From Euperipatoides rowelli (taxonomy: Eukaryota > Onychophora > Udeonychophora > Euonychophora > Peripatopsidae): a stretch of DNA of 12,441 nt. The position numbers and the translations under genes are program-made. Below, in pieces: positions 1 through 8,278 of this stretch; the stretch's first letter is position 1, and each line of letters starts with the position of its first letter. The notes beneath the pieces were generated by a model that did no database searches, was not told where the DNA came from, and worked only from the letters and a program-made list of their open reading frames with translations. The stretch lies in assembly GCA_003024985.2 (NCBI GenBank), contig PXIH01S0021712.1; one strand, given 5' to 3'.

Positions 1-346
1 ATAGATAGATAGATATACTAGTGTTATCTTGTAGTATATAATATTCTGCAGAAAGAGCTATAAAAATAAGTTCAATTTCTGAAAATTATTTCATTTTTTT
101 TGTTAAAATATTTTTAGTTTATCATTATTGATTAACACTTTTGTGATAGCCAATGTATAATCGACAATTTGGTAATCAGATATATTGAATATGTTTATTT
201 TTTGTTTGCCTAGAAATAATTAAAAATTAAAAAAAAATAATAATAATAAAGCCTGCTGTCCTTTGTGGTGCGTCAAAGTCAGATCATTCATGCTCCAGCG
301 GCCAATTTTGAATCCTGAGAAGCCTTTTTCTCTGGATTTTAGACAT
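1..346. repeat. AT-rich flank with GATA and AAT microsatellites, no gene
   Basis: The window opens with about four GATA units (1-15), and an A-rich AAT run lies at about 228-248. Between and beyond these the sequence is AT-rich with stops in all frames. A slightly GC-richer stretch from about 250 leads into the inverted repeat that starts near 347. I see no coding or RNA gene here. Confidence 0.6.
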
Positions 347-506
347 TAGTATAGGGACCACAAGCGTGCACTGTGGCACATTGGTGTGTAAAGATTTTGA
401 CTTTGGATTATGTTTTCTTGATGTCCATGGATGGTTTTTTAGCCTTGGTACATGTTTGTCACGTGGGGAAGTTTTCTGAAAAATGGCCGACAAGATGGCT
501 ACCATG
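347..506 (-). repeat. Inverted repeat arm A (partner at 3790-3946)
   Basis: Read on the minus strand, this segment aligns without gaps over about 153 bases to the plus strand of 3790-3946. I count about 34 mismatches, so roughly 78% identity. The best block is nearly identical (AATCCAAAGTCAAAATCT followed by ACACCAATGTGCCACAGT with one or two changes). The two arms point outwards from the decayed gene at 869-3545 and sit about 360 and 245 bases from its ends, so they look like terminal or subterminal repeats of one DNA element. Both arms also keep the same 51-codon frame open, with shared residues RKHNPKSKSL and TNVPQ; the translated products agree at about 35 of 51 positions. Alternatively, they are two independent copies of a dispersed repeat that landed in opposite directions. 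Confidence 0.8.
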
Positions 507-868
507 ACCCTAGAACTTAGTTCAGTACAGGAGCATAATATTGCAAACCATTAACTTTAGGAAAAACTTATAAGGATCAAAATTACCCAATACACCATTT
601 TACATAATGATTATTGATGTATTGGCTCCAATTATCTTATTTTAAAGAAACTGTGTTTTTGATTTAATATATAACAAAATTTGTATGGTTTTCAGCATAA
701 AGTTATTATGAAAGTTTTATATACTCTTCATGCTTCAAATTGACAATACATAATATTCATTATGTATTATGTATTGTATAATATTATACAATACATAATA
801 TTCAATTTTATCTACTTCACGCCAAACCATTTTGACATTGAGCACATAATCTTGAACAAGGTATTGCA
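507..868. other. AT-rich spacer between inverted repeat arm and pseudogene
   Basis: No gene is visible. The stretch is AT-rich and contains a palindrome cluster at 742-804, annotated separately. If the flanking inverted repeats are element ends, this is the 3' untranslated part of that element. Confidence 0.5.
742..804. repeat. Nested palindromes of the ATTATGTATTG type
   Basis: A perfect 36-base palindrome lies at 765-800 (arm TATTATGTATTGTATAAT, no loop). The left arm also pairs with an upstream inverted copy: CAATACATAAT at 743-753 against ATTATGTATTG at 766-776. The 17-base direct copies at 742-758 and 788-804 complete a three-copy arrangement. Such structures can be recombination or replication-slippage products, or the remains of a small inverted-repeat element. 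No function is implied. Confidence 0.85.
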
Positions 869-3545
869 TTATCCTACAATACAGATTCTCTGTTGTTCAC
901 ATTTTTTACTGCTACATGGATGAGGAAAATCATCTGGAATTGGTGCAGAGAAAATGTGAGGTTCCCACCCTGCAGAAATCTCTTCATATCCATAAAGACT
1001 ATGATCTTTAACATCTTCAAAATCGAACACATTGTACCATCTATAACTTAGCAAATATGCCCATTTAATATGTAGTCGAAGGCTTGATGAAGTTGGAGGA
1101 TGTTTTGTGAAGTCTAGTTGTTTTATATGATGGTACTTGCAGATTCATAGTTCATTCATAATTTTGAAATTCTTGGCAAGTGATCGTTTTACATACTCCT
1201 CAGCTTTCTCCACCATTCTTTCTGTTAATACTTCTCTGCCAAAAACCTTTCAACAGGCTGCAATAATATTTTGCCACTGCAAGAGCACTGTGTTTAGTAC
1301 CAAATTTATTCATAGTGCCACAACCACTAAGGGTATGAACAGCTGGAAGAGTTTCAATAACAGGTTTCTGAAGTACACAAGATATTTCATGTATAGGGCT
1401 TATTCTTGTTGTCTGGCCTTTCCCACCTGTAGAATATCCACAGTTCTTATAAACAAGTCACTTTAAACATAATGTTGAAGTAGTATACAGCACAAACAAA
1501 TACATCGGTATCAGATGATCTCACCAACAAGCTAGATACCTGTGAATACACGATTGCATGGTTGATATGAAAAAAGTCTCTCATCCGCTTTTGTGACCTA
1601 TGTTGCTGCAAGTAAGATCTGAAAAATGTCTGAAACTGGTATTTGTTCTTGTTTGATGCCTAGAATGCATCCATATCCTTTGGTAAGGGTGTTGATCCAT
1701 TTGATATTAGCATGTCGATTGGATTCTTCTTCAGCTGTCTCTTCCTTTCAAGAAGTTTGTTGCTCTTTTCGGTATATGTGTCAAAGATTAGCAACTGTTC
1801 CTGAATATTTTTACAAGGAAATTATTTGTTTCATGAAGATATCACAAAATTCACTGAAAATTTTCATTGAAATCCCTGCTGCAGCAACTATTAGGTGTGC
1901 ATGAAGCATAAACTCTAAATCTGTGTGATTTGTGTTTAAGGGCATTTCAATCTTCTTTGCATTATTAATTCCTTTTCCACTTCATGCATCAATTCAGCCT
2001 TAGCTGTTTTTTGAAGCAATCCATCTTTGGTCAAAAAGAATGAGGTGCTCGTCAGTTCAAAAGTAAGCAGTTTGTTAATTGAATATTCACGATCTCGAGC
2101 AAATTCAACAATTCTCAAAGCGTTTACTGTTTCCTTTTTATCAAAAATATTATTTGCTTCTTTGCATTTTATCTTTTTTTTTCTTGCCAGTGTATCTAGC
2201 AGTATGTTTTTTTAACAAAAATTTCCTCCCTAAATTTGTTATACAGTCCCTCTCCTTTCTGTAGACATGACAACTTAAATGTTTCTTTTTCCTTTGTTAA
2301 ATGTTTTCCACTAGAAAGTTGAAAACATGAACAACTTGTGTTGTGCAAAAAGATTCTCTCTTTCTGAAAGGAATGCTACAACTTTTTCAATACACTGGTT
2401 GTCTTTTAATGTGATGCTATCAGATGTTGGAATATTCATGATATAGATTATACTCATTGTTTTCAATGACACCTGACCATCTCCCGTAAAAGTATGTTCA
2501 TTGAGTAGGTATCATGCTCTATTATATGCTGCAGTGCCACAGCTTCTTTTCTTCATGTCATACCAAATATACCCCCCCAGGATCCTTTGTTGGCTTGTTG
2601 TAGCACTGTTTCAGTGCCTGGTCCATTCCAGCACTGCTAAATTTTTTGTTGCCATGTTGCACAACAAATTCACCTCTCATTAATGATTCAAAGAGACTGG
2701 GATGTGTTTCTTTCAACTGCAGGCAATCTTCGTTATATACAGAGCACCATCTTGCATAATTTATCTGCTCTAATAAAATCCTTTAACATTGGGACAATTT
2801 TTTAGAGGAAATTGTTTCAATATGCATACATGGCTGATTTCTTTTCTCCTACATTCAAGAACTCATTAAAATCTGTGATAAAGTCTTTCATGTCCCGAAT
2901 CACTTTTTATATTGAGTTATTAGATATTATCAACAGTTGAAAAAACTGTTTCAGTTGAAGCCTTTGTAAAGCCTCTGTGATGATTCCCAATCCTCATACT
3001 CTTCTAGAGTAATGGTGTCCTTGTAGTATGCTTTTAACTACTTGTGGACCAAACACTTCAGTTTATATTAGATCCTCTATAATGTCACTTTCCTCCAAGT
3101 ACTGCACTAAACAGCTTATAATAATCTTTGTTGTGTAAAAAGAACCCAGACCAAGGAAAATATTACTGAAATTAATTGGAAACCACAAATGTATTTCCTT
3201 ACTCATATGGTAAACTCCATCACTCCACAAAAAATCACAGTCTTGGTGAATTTGTATCATTACGTCTTGAAAATTAATCATTGTTGTGTTAATAGAAGTG
3301 AAACTATTAGATGGATGAGGAAGAATAGAGGCACAAGCATGATAGTTTTTTTTCTGTTATTAGTAAATTGAATGAACTCTTATGAAGGTACTGTAATAGT
3401 TTATGAAATGCCCTGATTTGGCACATTTTTATCAGTTAAAAACCTTGATAAACACCACACATGATCTAAATTAGCAGGTCTACTTAAATCAAATGATTCA
3501 AGGAATAAACTAAGGGATCTATTCCTCCCCAAACTATTGATTTGT
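869..3545 (-). pseudogene. Decayed multi-copy metazoan gene with PIN/FEN1-like motifs
   Basis: Minus-strand fragments follow one another in the order expected for a large uncharacterised metazoan family, often found in many copies and recognised by the motif LPALHALTGCDT. From the 5' end I see SRPANLDHVW (near 3480), ILPHPSN and GVYHMSKEI, FSNIFLGLGSF (about 3177-3140), EQINYARW with GEFVVQHG and a GG-ending DQALKQ block (about 2770-2577), ARDREYSINKLLTFEL (about 2105-2050), IFDTYTEKSNK (about 1788), SDTDVFV (about 1512), ELWI, LPAVHTLSGCGT (about 1352-1314), PPTSSSLRLHIKWAYL (about 1097) and a GWEPH segment with a short Cys-containing tail ending at TAA 869-871. The DTDV and GCDT-type acidic motifs suggest a PIN/FEN1-like nuclease core; that is my inference. 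The copy is dead: many frameshifts, an in-frame TAG at 1660-1662 where the family has Trp, and Gly in place of the Asp in GCDT. The length of about 2.7 kb matches a nearly complete gene. The start codon is not identifiable. Confidence 0.85.
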
Positions 3546-3789
3546 TGAATGATATTATTCTTTGACAAGACAGCAGTTTTTGCAGTTTATTTTATTGTGG
3601 TGATTTTCCAATGTGATTTCAGTCATAGTTCAATGGTTATAACAATGGGCTCATAAACTTAAAAAAAAAATGCATGTTTTATTAAAATATTATTAGACAA
3701 CACATAGAACAAACATATAAATTTCTATGAAAATTTACAATAAAAACCCATTGATATATTCACTATTCAGGGTGATACATATCAATATT
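3546..3789. other. Spacer upstream of the PIN-like pseudogene
   Basis: AT-rich, with no coding signal. An A-run at 3660-3670 follows a short tRNA-like stretch on the plus strand that is too incomplete to call. The segment lies between the 5' end of the pseudogene and the inverted repeat arm B, so it would be its leader or promoter region if the inverted repeats bound one element. Confidence 0.4.
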
Positions 3790-3946
3790 GGTGGCCATCT
3801 ACTCGGCCATTTTGCAAGAAATCTCCCCATTTGAGGACCATGTACCCCTAGCTAAAAACCATTCCTTGGGATCAAGGAAACATAATCCAAAGTCAAAATC
3901 TCTATACACCAATGTGCCACAGTATACCATTGTGGCCCCTAGGCTA
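3790..3946 (+). repeat. Inverted repeat arm B (partner at 347-506)
   Basis: This plus-strand copy pairs with the minus strand of 347-506 at about 78% identity. Similarity begins at GGTGGCCATCT and ends near GTGGCCCCTAGGCTA; beyond that the two arms diverge on the outer side at once, which defines the outer boundary within a few bases. I could not recognise a target-site duplication next to either outer boundary. Confidence 0.8.
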
Positions 3947-4058
3947 CATAGTATATGCAGATTTGTTTTTATACTTTTTCTGCAGGAAAAAAAAAACATT
4001 CATTCCAGTTTATATGAGAGAAAAATTAAGTTTGTATCAATTTATCATTTATTATATA

Positions 4059-4125
4059 TACAGTAAACTCTCTATTATTTGTGCCTCTATTAGTATATCT
4101 GTTCTTCCACTCATTTGTGCATGTT
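4059..4125 (+). mobile_element. Pogo/Tigger-like left terminal sequence
   Basis: The sequence TA followed by CAGTAAACTCTCTATTATTT, then by repeated ...TTTGTGC and ...TCTGTTC phrases, has the look of a pogo/Tigger terminal inverted repeat. In that family the ends begin CAGT next to a TA target site and contain degenerate repeats of a GATTATCCGTGC-like phrase, here worn by C-to-T changes. It points to the right, towards the Tigger transposase that begins 1.3 kb away at 5380. The matching right end is not in the window. Family assignment rests on pattern memory, not on a search. Confidence 0.55.
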
Positions 4126-5379
4126 AAAAATGCTTATTCTTTACAACAGTATAAACTGTACAGTGTACACTACTGAATATATACAGTATACTATATTATT
4201 TCAGGTGTATTTAATTCAAAACACACATAATACAAAAAACACAATTGAGGCCAGGTTAGATACCTATAACATCCTCAGAAAGAAAAATGAATAAATTATT
4301 AAAGAAAAAGAAGGCCCTATTCCCAAAGGATATGGGCCTAATTCACATATTTTATCAAACAATAATTGATAAGATAAATAAATAAATAAAAATATTGATA
4401 TCCGCTGGCAAGCACTCTTTCATGCTTCTCAGCCACTATAATAAAAGATCCAGGTGAAAACATTTCAAATCTTGTTAACATAATCATAACAGTAATAACT
4501 CCAAAAGAAGATTCACACAACCACTAGAAACATTCCTCACTTAACAGGCAATCAGCTGTATACATAACAATTCAGTCTTAGTAATGTCGGTGGTATACAA
4601 TTGGCAATTATGAACAAAAACAATCCTTTTGAAAATGACAATCAACTTCTATACCGTCATTAATGAGCATTCCGGAATACTTCGACTGCAAGGTTCTCGA
4701 CATGAAACGGCATTAACTGCATCAAAGAATATCAATAAAATAAGACGTAAAAATAAAAAGTCAAACATAACTAAAAAGAGCTTTGAGAAAATTTGATTAT
4801 TCATACTTCTGAATAATAAAATGGATGATAATAATAAAAACTGACAAATAAAGTTTGTCTTAGGCCCTAAGAAATGTCTAGCTCATTAACACAAAAATGT
4901 TCATTGATGTACTTGTGATCCAATTCAATTTCCAAAAAGTCAAGATGTCAAATTGCATTTGGAACAATTAATAAACATAAAGCCATAAAAATAATAAGTA
5001 TAAACTTAAATAAAAAAATAATATATATATAAAATTAAAACTATTTACAGTAAGCGGGCAAATTATATACTGTATATGCAGTATTATCTATAATATTGTA
5101 TGTATATTACCGTATACTGTATTTAAATCCTATGTAGACTATACAGTATACATACAATGTTTAAAGATTTTTTTTAAATATAAATGCAGTATAAGTTATA
5201 GGCTATTGTATATAGTATATTCTAGTTTTCATTATTGGATATACAGTATACCCTGCAGGCTTTATTTTAATTTTTGATCGGCTGCATTTACATTTTGATA
5301 CAAAAAAGTCTGCATCTAACATTGTTTTACGGCTCTTAGATTATTTTCCTTTAATTTTCACCTTTCCAGTATTAACGAA
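4126..5379. other. AT-rich spacer before the Tigger transposase, with TACAGTATA palindromes
   Basis: No gene is recognisable. From about 4126 to 4200 and again from about 5050 to 5250 the sequence is rich in short palindromic phrases of the TACAGTATA/TATACTGTA type, which suit the non-coding leader of a Tigger element. The middle (about 4200-5040) differs: it is A-rich on this strand, lacks those phrases, and may be a separate insertion. A second CAGT-type phrase after TA lies at 5241 (CAGTATACCCTGCAGG), only about 140 bases before the transposase start, and is an alternative candidate for an element end. Confidence 0.45.
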
Positions 5380-6213
5380 ATGGCTCCTAAAAAAGAAAAT
5401 AAATTAAAGAGAAAGAAAGTTGTGACAACTATACAAAAAAAAATCAAAAATTATTGAATGTTTTGTAAAATGAGAAAGTGTTTCCAAGCTGCTATTGAAT
5501 ATGCAATTGGTAAACAGAGTACGAGATATTGTCAAGTCTAAAGATAAATTGTTGAGTTTTGTTTCATCATCGGACAGCTTTGGTGCATTTTCTAAAAAAA
5601 AAAACATTAAAAAGTCTTCTTTTCAAGATCTTGATTTAGCTCTCTTTGCATGGTTTCAGCAGAAGTGAGCAGTAAATAATGCCAATTTCTGTACCTTTAA
5701 TAATTGAAAACGTGTAGTGGTTTCATGAAAAACTAGAAATTAAGGAGCCATTTAAAACATCTCATGGATGGTTAACTGGGTTTAAAGATCAGCATGGCAT
5801 TCGTCAACTTGAAATTCAAGGTGAAAAGTTAAGTGTAGGCACTACAGCTGCAAAATTATTTGAATCCGAGTTTCTCCGTATTATACAGCATCATAATTTA
5901 TGCATGGAACAAATTTACAATGCTGATGAGATGGGCTTATTCTGGTACCCCTTGCCATCTAAAACTCTAGCGTCACAGAATGAAAGATCTGCTCCAGGCC
6001 ATAAGTCGAGCAAAGAGCGAATAACCCTACTTGCTTGTTCAAATGCTGATGGTTCACACAAATTAAAACTTGCTTGTGTTGGCAAAACAAAAAAGCCAAG
6101 ATCAGAATTATGTTTTTTCCCTTTAGATTATTATAATCAAAGAAAAGCATGGATTAATCAAGAAATTTTTAAAAAAAATTTTTGATAAATTGGTACGATC
6201 TGTTTGAGAAATT
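5380..6213 (+). pseudogene. Tigger (pogo, jerky-type) transposase, 5' part, truncated
   Basis: This encoded a Tc1/mariner-superfamily cut-and-paste transposase with a CENP-B-like DNA-binding region and a DDE catalytic domain. It starts at ATG 5380 with a basic stretch (MAPKKENKLKRKK). Then, after a frameshift near 5440, come ESVSKL and VRDIVKSKDKLLSFVSSSDS (first helix-turn-helix). Next are FQDLDLALFAWFQQK and HEKLEIKEPFKTSHGWL (second helix-turn-helix), and IYNADEMGLFW, which holds the first catalytic Asp. From about 5680 to 6185 the frame is open except for single in-frame stops upstream of 5760. Similarity runs on as FDKLVRSV to about 6212 after a small frameshift in an A/T run. The second and third catalytic acidic residues are absent because the gene is cut by a different repeat at about 6214. 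About 275 codons remain of a family usually near 500. In-frame stops include TGA near 5667 and TAG near 5717. Confidence 0.92.
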
Positions 6214-6379
6214 AAAAAAGTAACTAATTATAGTAACAGTAAGTTACTTCCTTAATAAATTGTAACTAATTACCCATTTAAATACTCCAACTTAAAAGTA
6301 ACTAGTTACTTATACCTTACTGAAAAAAGTAACTAATTATATTAACTCATTCTTTTTACTCAAGTACTCCCCAACACTG
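6214..6379 (-). mobile_element. hAT-like terminal module with AGTAACTA repeats
   Basis: Read on the minus strand this starts CAGTGTTGGGGAGTACTTGA at 6379 and continues with repeated phrases such as TTAGTTACTTTTTT and the palindrome GTAACTAGTTAC (about 6298-6309). A CAGTG start and this kind of AGTTACTTTT-rich subterminal region is familiar from hAT-type non-autonomous elements in animal genomes. Only this end is seen; the module abuts the truncated Tigger transposase at its other side. It may be the cause of the truncation, or a neighbouring fragment brought in by deletion. Confidence 0.55.
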
Positions 6380-6396
6380 CATACTGCAACATTAAT

Positions 6397-6560
6397 GGTC
6401 ATATCTGGGTTAAGCTCTTCCAGTGCCACATAGTGGTCACTTCTTTTTACAGAAAGATATATGTGGTCATATATTATTATGTCACTTCCAAGATGCCCAA
6501 CTTCCAGTCCTGCACATTATCCACTTACTGTGCCAGAAAATCCCAGATGGCTGACTTCTA
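6397..6560 (-). repeat. Inverted repeat arm C (partner at 9600-9753)
   Basis: On the minus strand this aligns along its full length with the plus strand of 9600-9753. Shared blocks are GCCATCT..GATTTTCTGGCACAG.AAGTGG at the inner end, GCAGGA.TGGAAGT and AGTAAGTGACCAC-like phrases in the middle, and CT.AAC.CAGATATGAC at the outer end. By eye the identity is about 70% with small gaps. Its inner end is only about 28 bases from the stop codon of the hexon-like pseudogene. Confidence 0.7.
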
Positions 6561-6587
6561 GTTTTTCTATCTGTAGAATAACCATGC

Positions 6588-7845
6588 TTAGCTAGTATAG
6601 TCATAAATTGCTTTTCTTTTATGTTTGATCTCTAAGATGTTTTCAAAGATAGCATAAATGATGAAAACCATTGTTGGGATAAGAGAAAAGCAAATTGTAA
6701 ATCATTTCTTAAGTCGCCATGACAAATCAGTGAGTAATGGGTTTGGATTTCTGTCCTGGCTTAAATCATAACAGGAAAATGTATATCCGTTACCGTACTC
6801 ATCATGATCGATCACCCCTCCTACATCTTTAAACTTTTTTCTACTGCCGGTAAACATGTTGGTGTAAGCATTAAGATATTTTTTAAAAAAAATACATTTC
6901 TAATGGCTTAAAGGAATACTGTTCATTGTTTAAATATAAGGCTAGATAATTTAAATCTTAATAATGAAAATTAAAAGAAATATTTTTATAGTTTCCACTA
7001 AGGCTAAAACAAGATTTTTAAAAATTTGTCTGAAAAATAAAGCATGCATACCTGGTAGGATGGAAATAATTTTACATATGGTACAGTCGATGGGCTATTG
7101 AGTCACTTCTTTTAATTAAGTTTGGACACAGCCTAATAGAACCAAAGGGTGGATGATTACTTTACCGGCATACAATTTACAATCTTCTATTTGCATTATA
7201 AAACCTTCAGGTTCTTAATTTGTCATTAAACAAAAAGCATTTTTATTTCTCTTCATTGTATTTTCATGCTTAGACCATATAGTAAATATTTAGGTTAAAA
7301 AAATATAGCACTCTCCTACATGTCACATTAGTTCTACACTTATCTCCTTTGAAAAAAACTCATTCTTTTTATTAAGCCTTTATTTTCAATATTGGTTGCA
7401 TACAATTTCTAGTGATATCCTTATAAAATAGTGCATTGGTGAGTTGTGTGGTGATGGTGTTTCTCCATATTTAAGTAATGTTTCAATCATGGCCAGATAG
7501 TATGAGTTAGTGTGAGAGATGAGACTATCATTTATCCTTACATTAATTTCATTGAATAATGAGTGGAGTAATAAATTTATCAGGACAAACACATCAGCAG
7601 TTTTTAAATCTTTCCTTTTCCATTAATAATAATTTTACATTTCACATAAAGTCTTGTATGATTCAAATCCATGTATTGTTCATCACTCACCAAAATGAGA
7701 AAATCAATGGAATGCTGAAACTGTGTGAGATGAAACAAGTATTTATTGATCCATTGTTCTTTGATTATTGATGTTTGTGTAACTAGGTATGGTGAAAAGA
7801 TCATATTCAGATTTAGCACACTCACATAAGATTAATTATAAAAGC
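6588..7845 (-). pseudogene. Polinton/Maverick capsid protein (hexon/PY-like, F54H12.2 type), decayed
   Basis: This was a capsid protein of a Polinton (virus-like transposon), of the type often named uncharacterized protein F54H12.2-like. I take it to be the double jelly-roll major capsid protein; that family assignment is from memory. Visible pieces in order are CAKSEYDLF (near 7825), TQTSIIKEQW, YMDLNHTRLYVKCKI (about 7670), LLHSLFNEINVRINDSL (about 7570-7520), IETLLKYGE, FYKDI, LNYLALYLNN (about 6950), GSRKKFKDVGG and DEYGNGYTF (about 6850-6790), and a C-terminus ending IYDYTS before TAA 6588-6590. The span of about 419 codons is close to full length. Breaks include a frameshift just after CAKSEYDLF, one near 7610, several between 7390 and 7000, and in-frame stops at 6958-6960 and 6702-6704. 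It is the last gene of a three-gene minus-strand block. The start codon is lost or unclear. Confidence 0.87.
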
Positions 7846-7853
7846 CATTTTAG

Positions 7854-8276
7854 TTACAAGAAGATATTTTTATCTACAATATTTTTTCTCTTCTTAGACT
7901 TCTGACTTAACTTACATCTTTTCAATAATGACGCTGTTGAACTGATACATTTCTTTTTATAATTCTAATGAGATCTTTTTCTACCACCTTCTTGTTTTGT
8001 AATGAGTGAGAATTTTTTTGTACAACATCTTTCATGACACTACTAGCTACATCTTGAGAAATGGTAATGAGATGAGGTTTTAAAGTATTAGTAGCTTTAT
8101 TTCATTTATGGTGTTATGTATTGAACCTCGTTTCTCACTTGAGGTACTACTTTTCTAAATAAATTTATGAAAAATGATCCCAAACTGTAACCGTATTGTA
8201 CAGGGATTTTTCTGAACACATCAAAATCAGTGCCACTTACTTGCCTCCGATAGTTGTCGATATAAGGATTATACAT
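7854..8276 (-). pseudogene. Polinton pVI/pX-like small capsid protein, decayed
   Basis: This is a small basic protein gene between the penton-like and hexon-like genes. It begins at ATG 8276-8274 with MYNPYIDNYRRQ, then shows VQYGYSLGSFFINLFRKVVP, a phrase typical of the adenovirus pVI/pX-like small proteins of Polintons and adintoviruses, in which a Gly-Leu-Gly-Ser-Phe stretch precedes an amphipathic helix. After a frameshift near 8110, KPHLITISQDVASSVMKD follows. In another frame, a Lys-rich tail (KRCKLSQKSKKRKN) ends at TAA 7854-7856 and may be a nuclear-localisation or DNA-binding tail. About 141 codons long. The ATG was chosen because it lies two bases after the penton-like stop codon and gives the family-like amino-terminus. 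The function named here comes from similarity of pattern and gene order. Confidence 0.72.
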
Positions 8277-8278
8277 TA

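Noticed and set aside
1137-2683. Plus-strand open frames at 1137-1466, 1626-1904, 2027-2215 and 2501-2683
   Set aside because: They lie opposite the minus-strand PIN-like pseudogene, have no recognisable motifs, and are the antisense of segments whose minus-strand reading matches the family.
3620-3672. A tRNA-like stretch (TAGTTCAATGGTTATAACA, then GGGCTCATAAACT) followed by a run of A, suggesting a tRNA-derived short interspersed element
   Set aside because: Only a 5' half with a plausible internal A-box phrase is present. The anticodon stem does not pair well and there is no B box, so the match is too weak to call.
4338-4520. Minus-strand open frame of 60 codons in the spacer before the Tigger transposase
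   Set aside because: No motif is recognisable, and the length is within what AT-rich non-coding DNA gives by chance when alternative starts are allowed.
7559-7771. Plus-strand open frame of 70 codons
   Set aside because: It is the antisense of the hexon-like capsid pseudogene, whose minus-strand reading carries clear family motifs.
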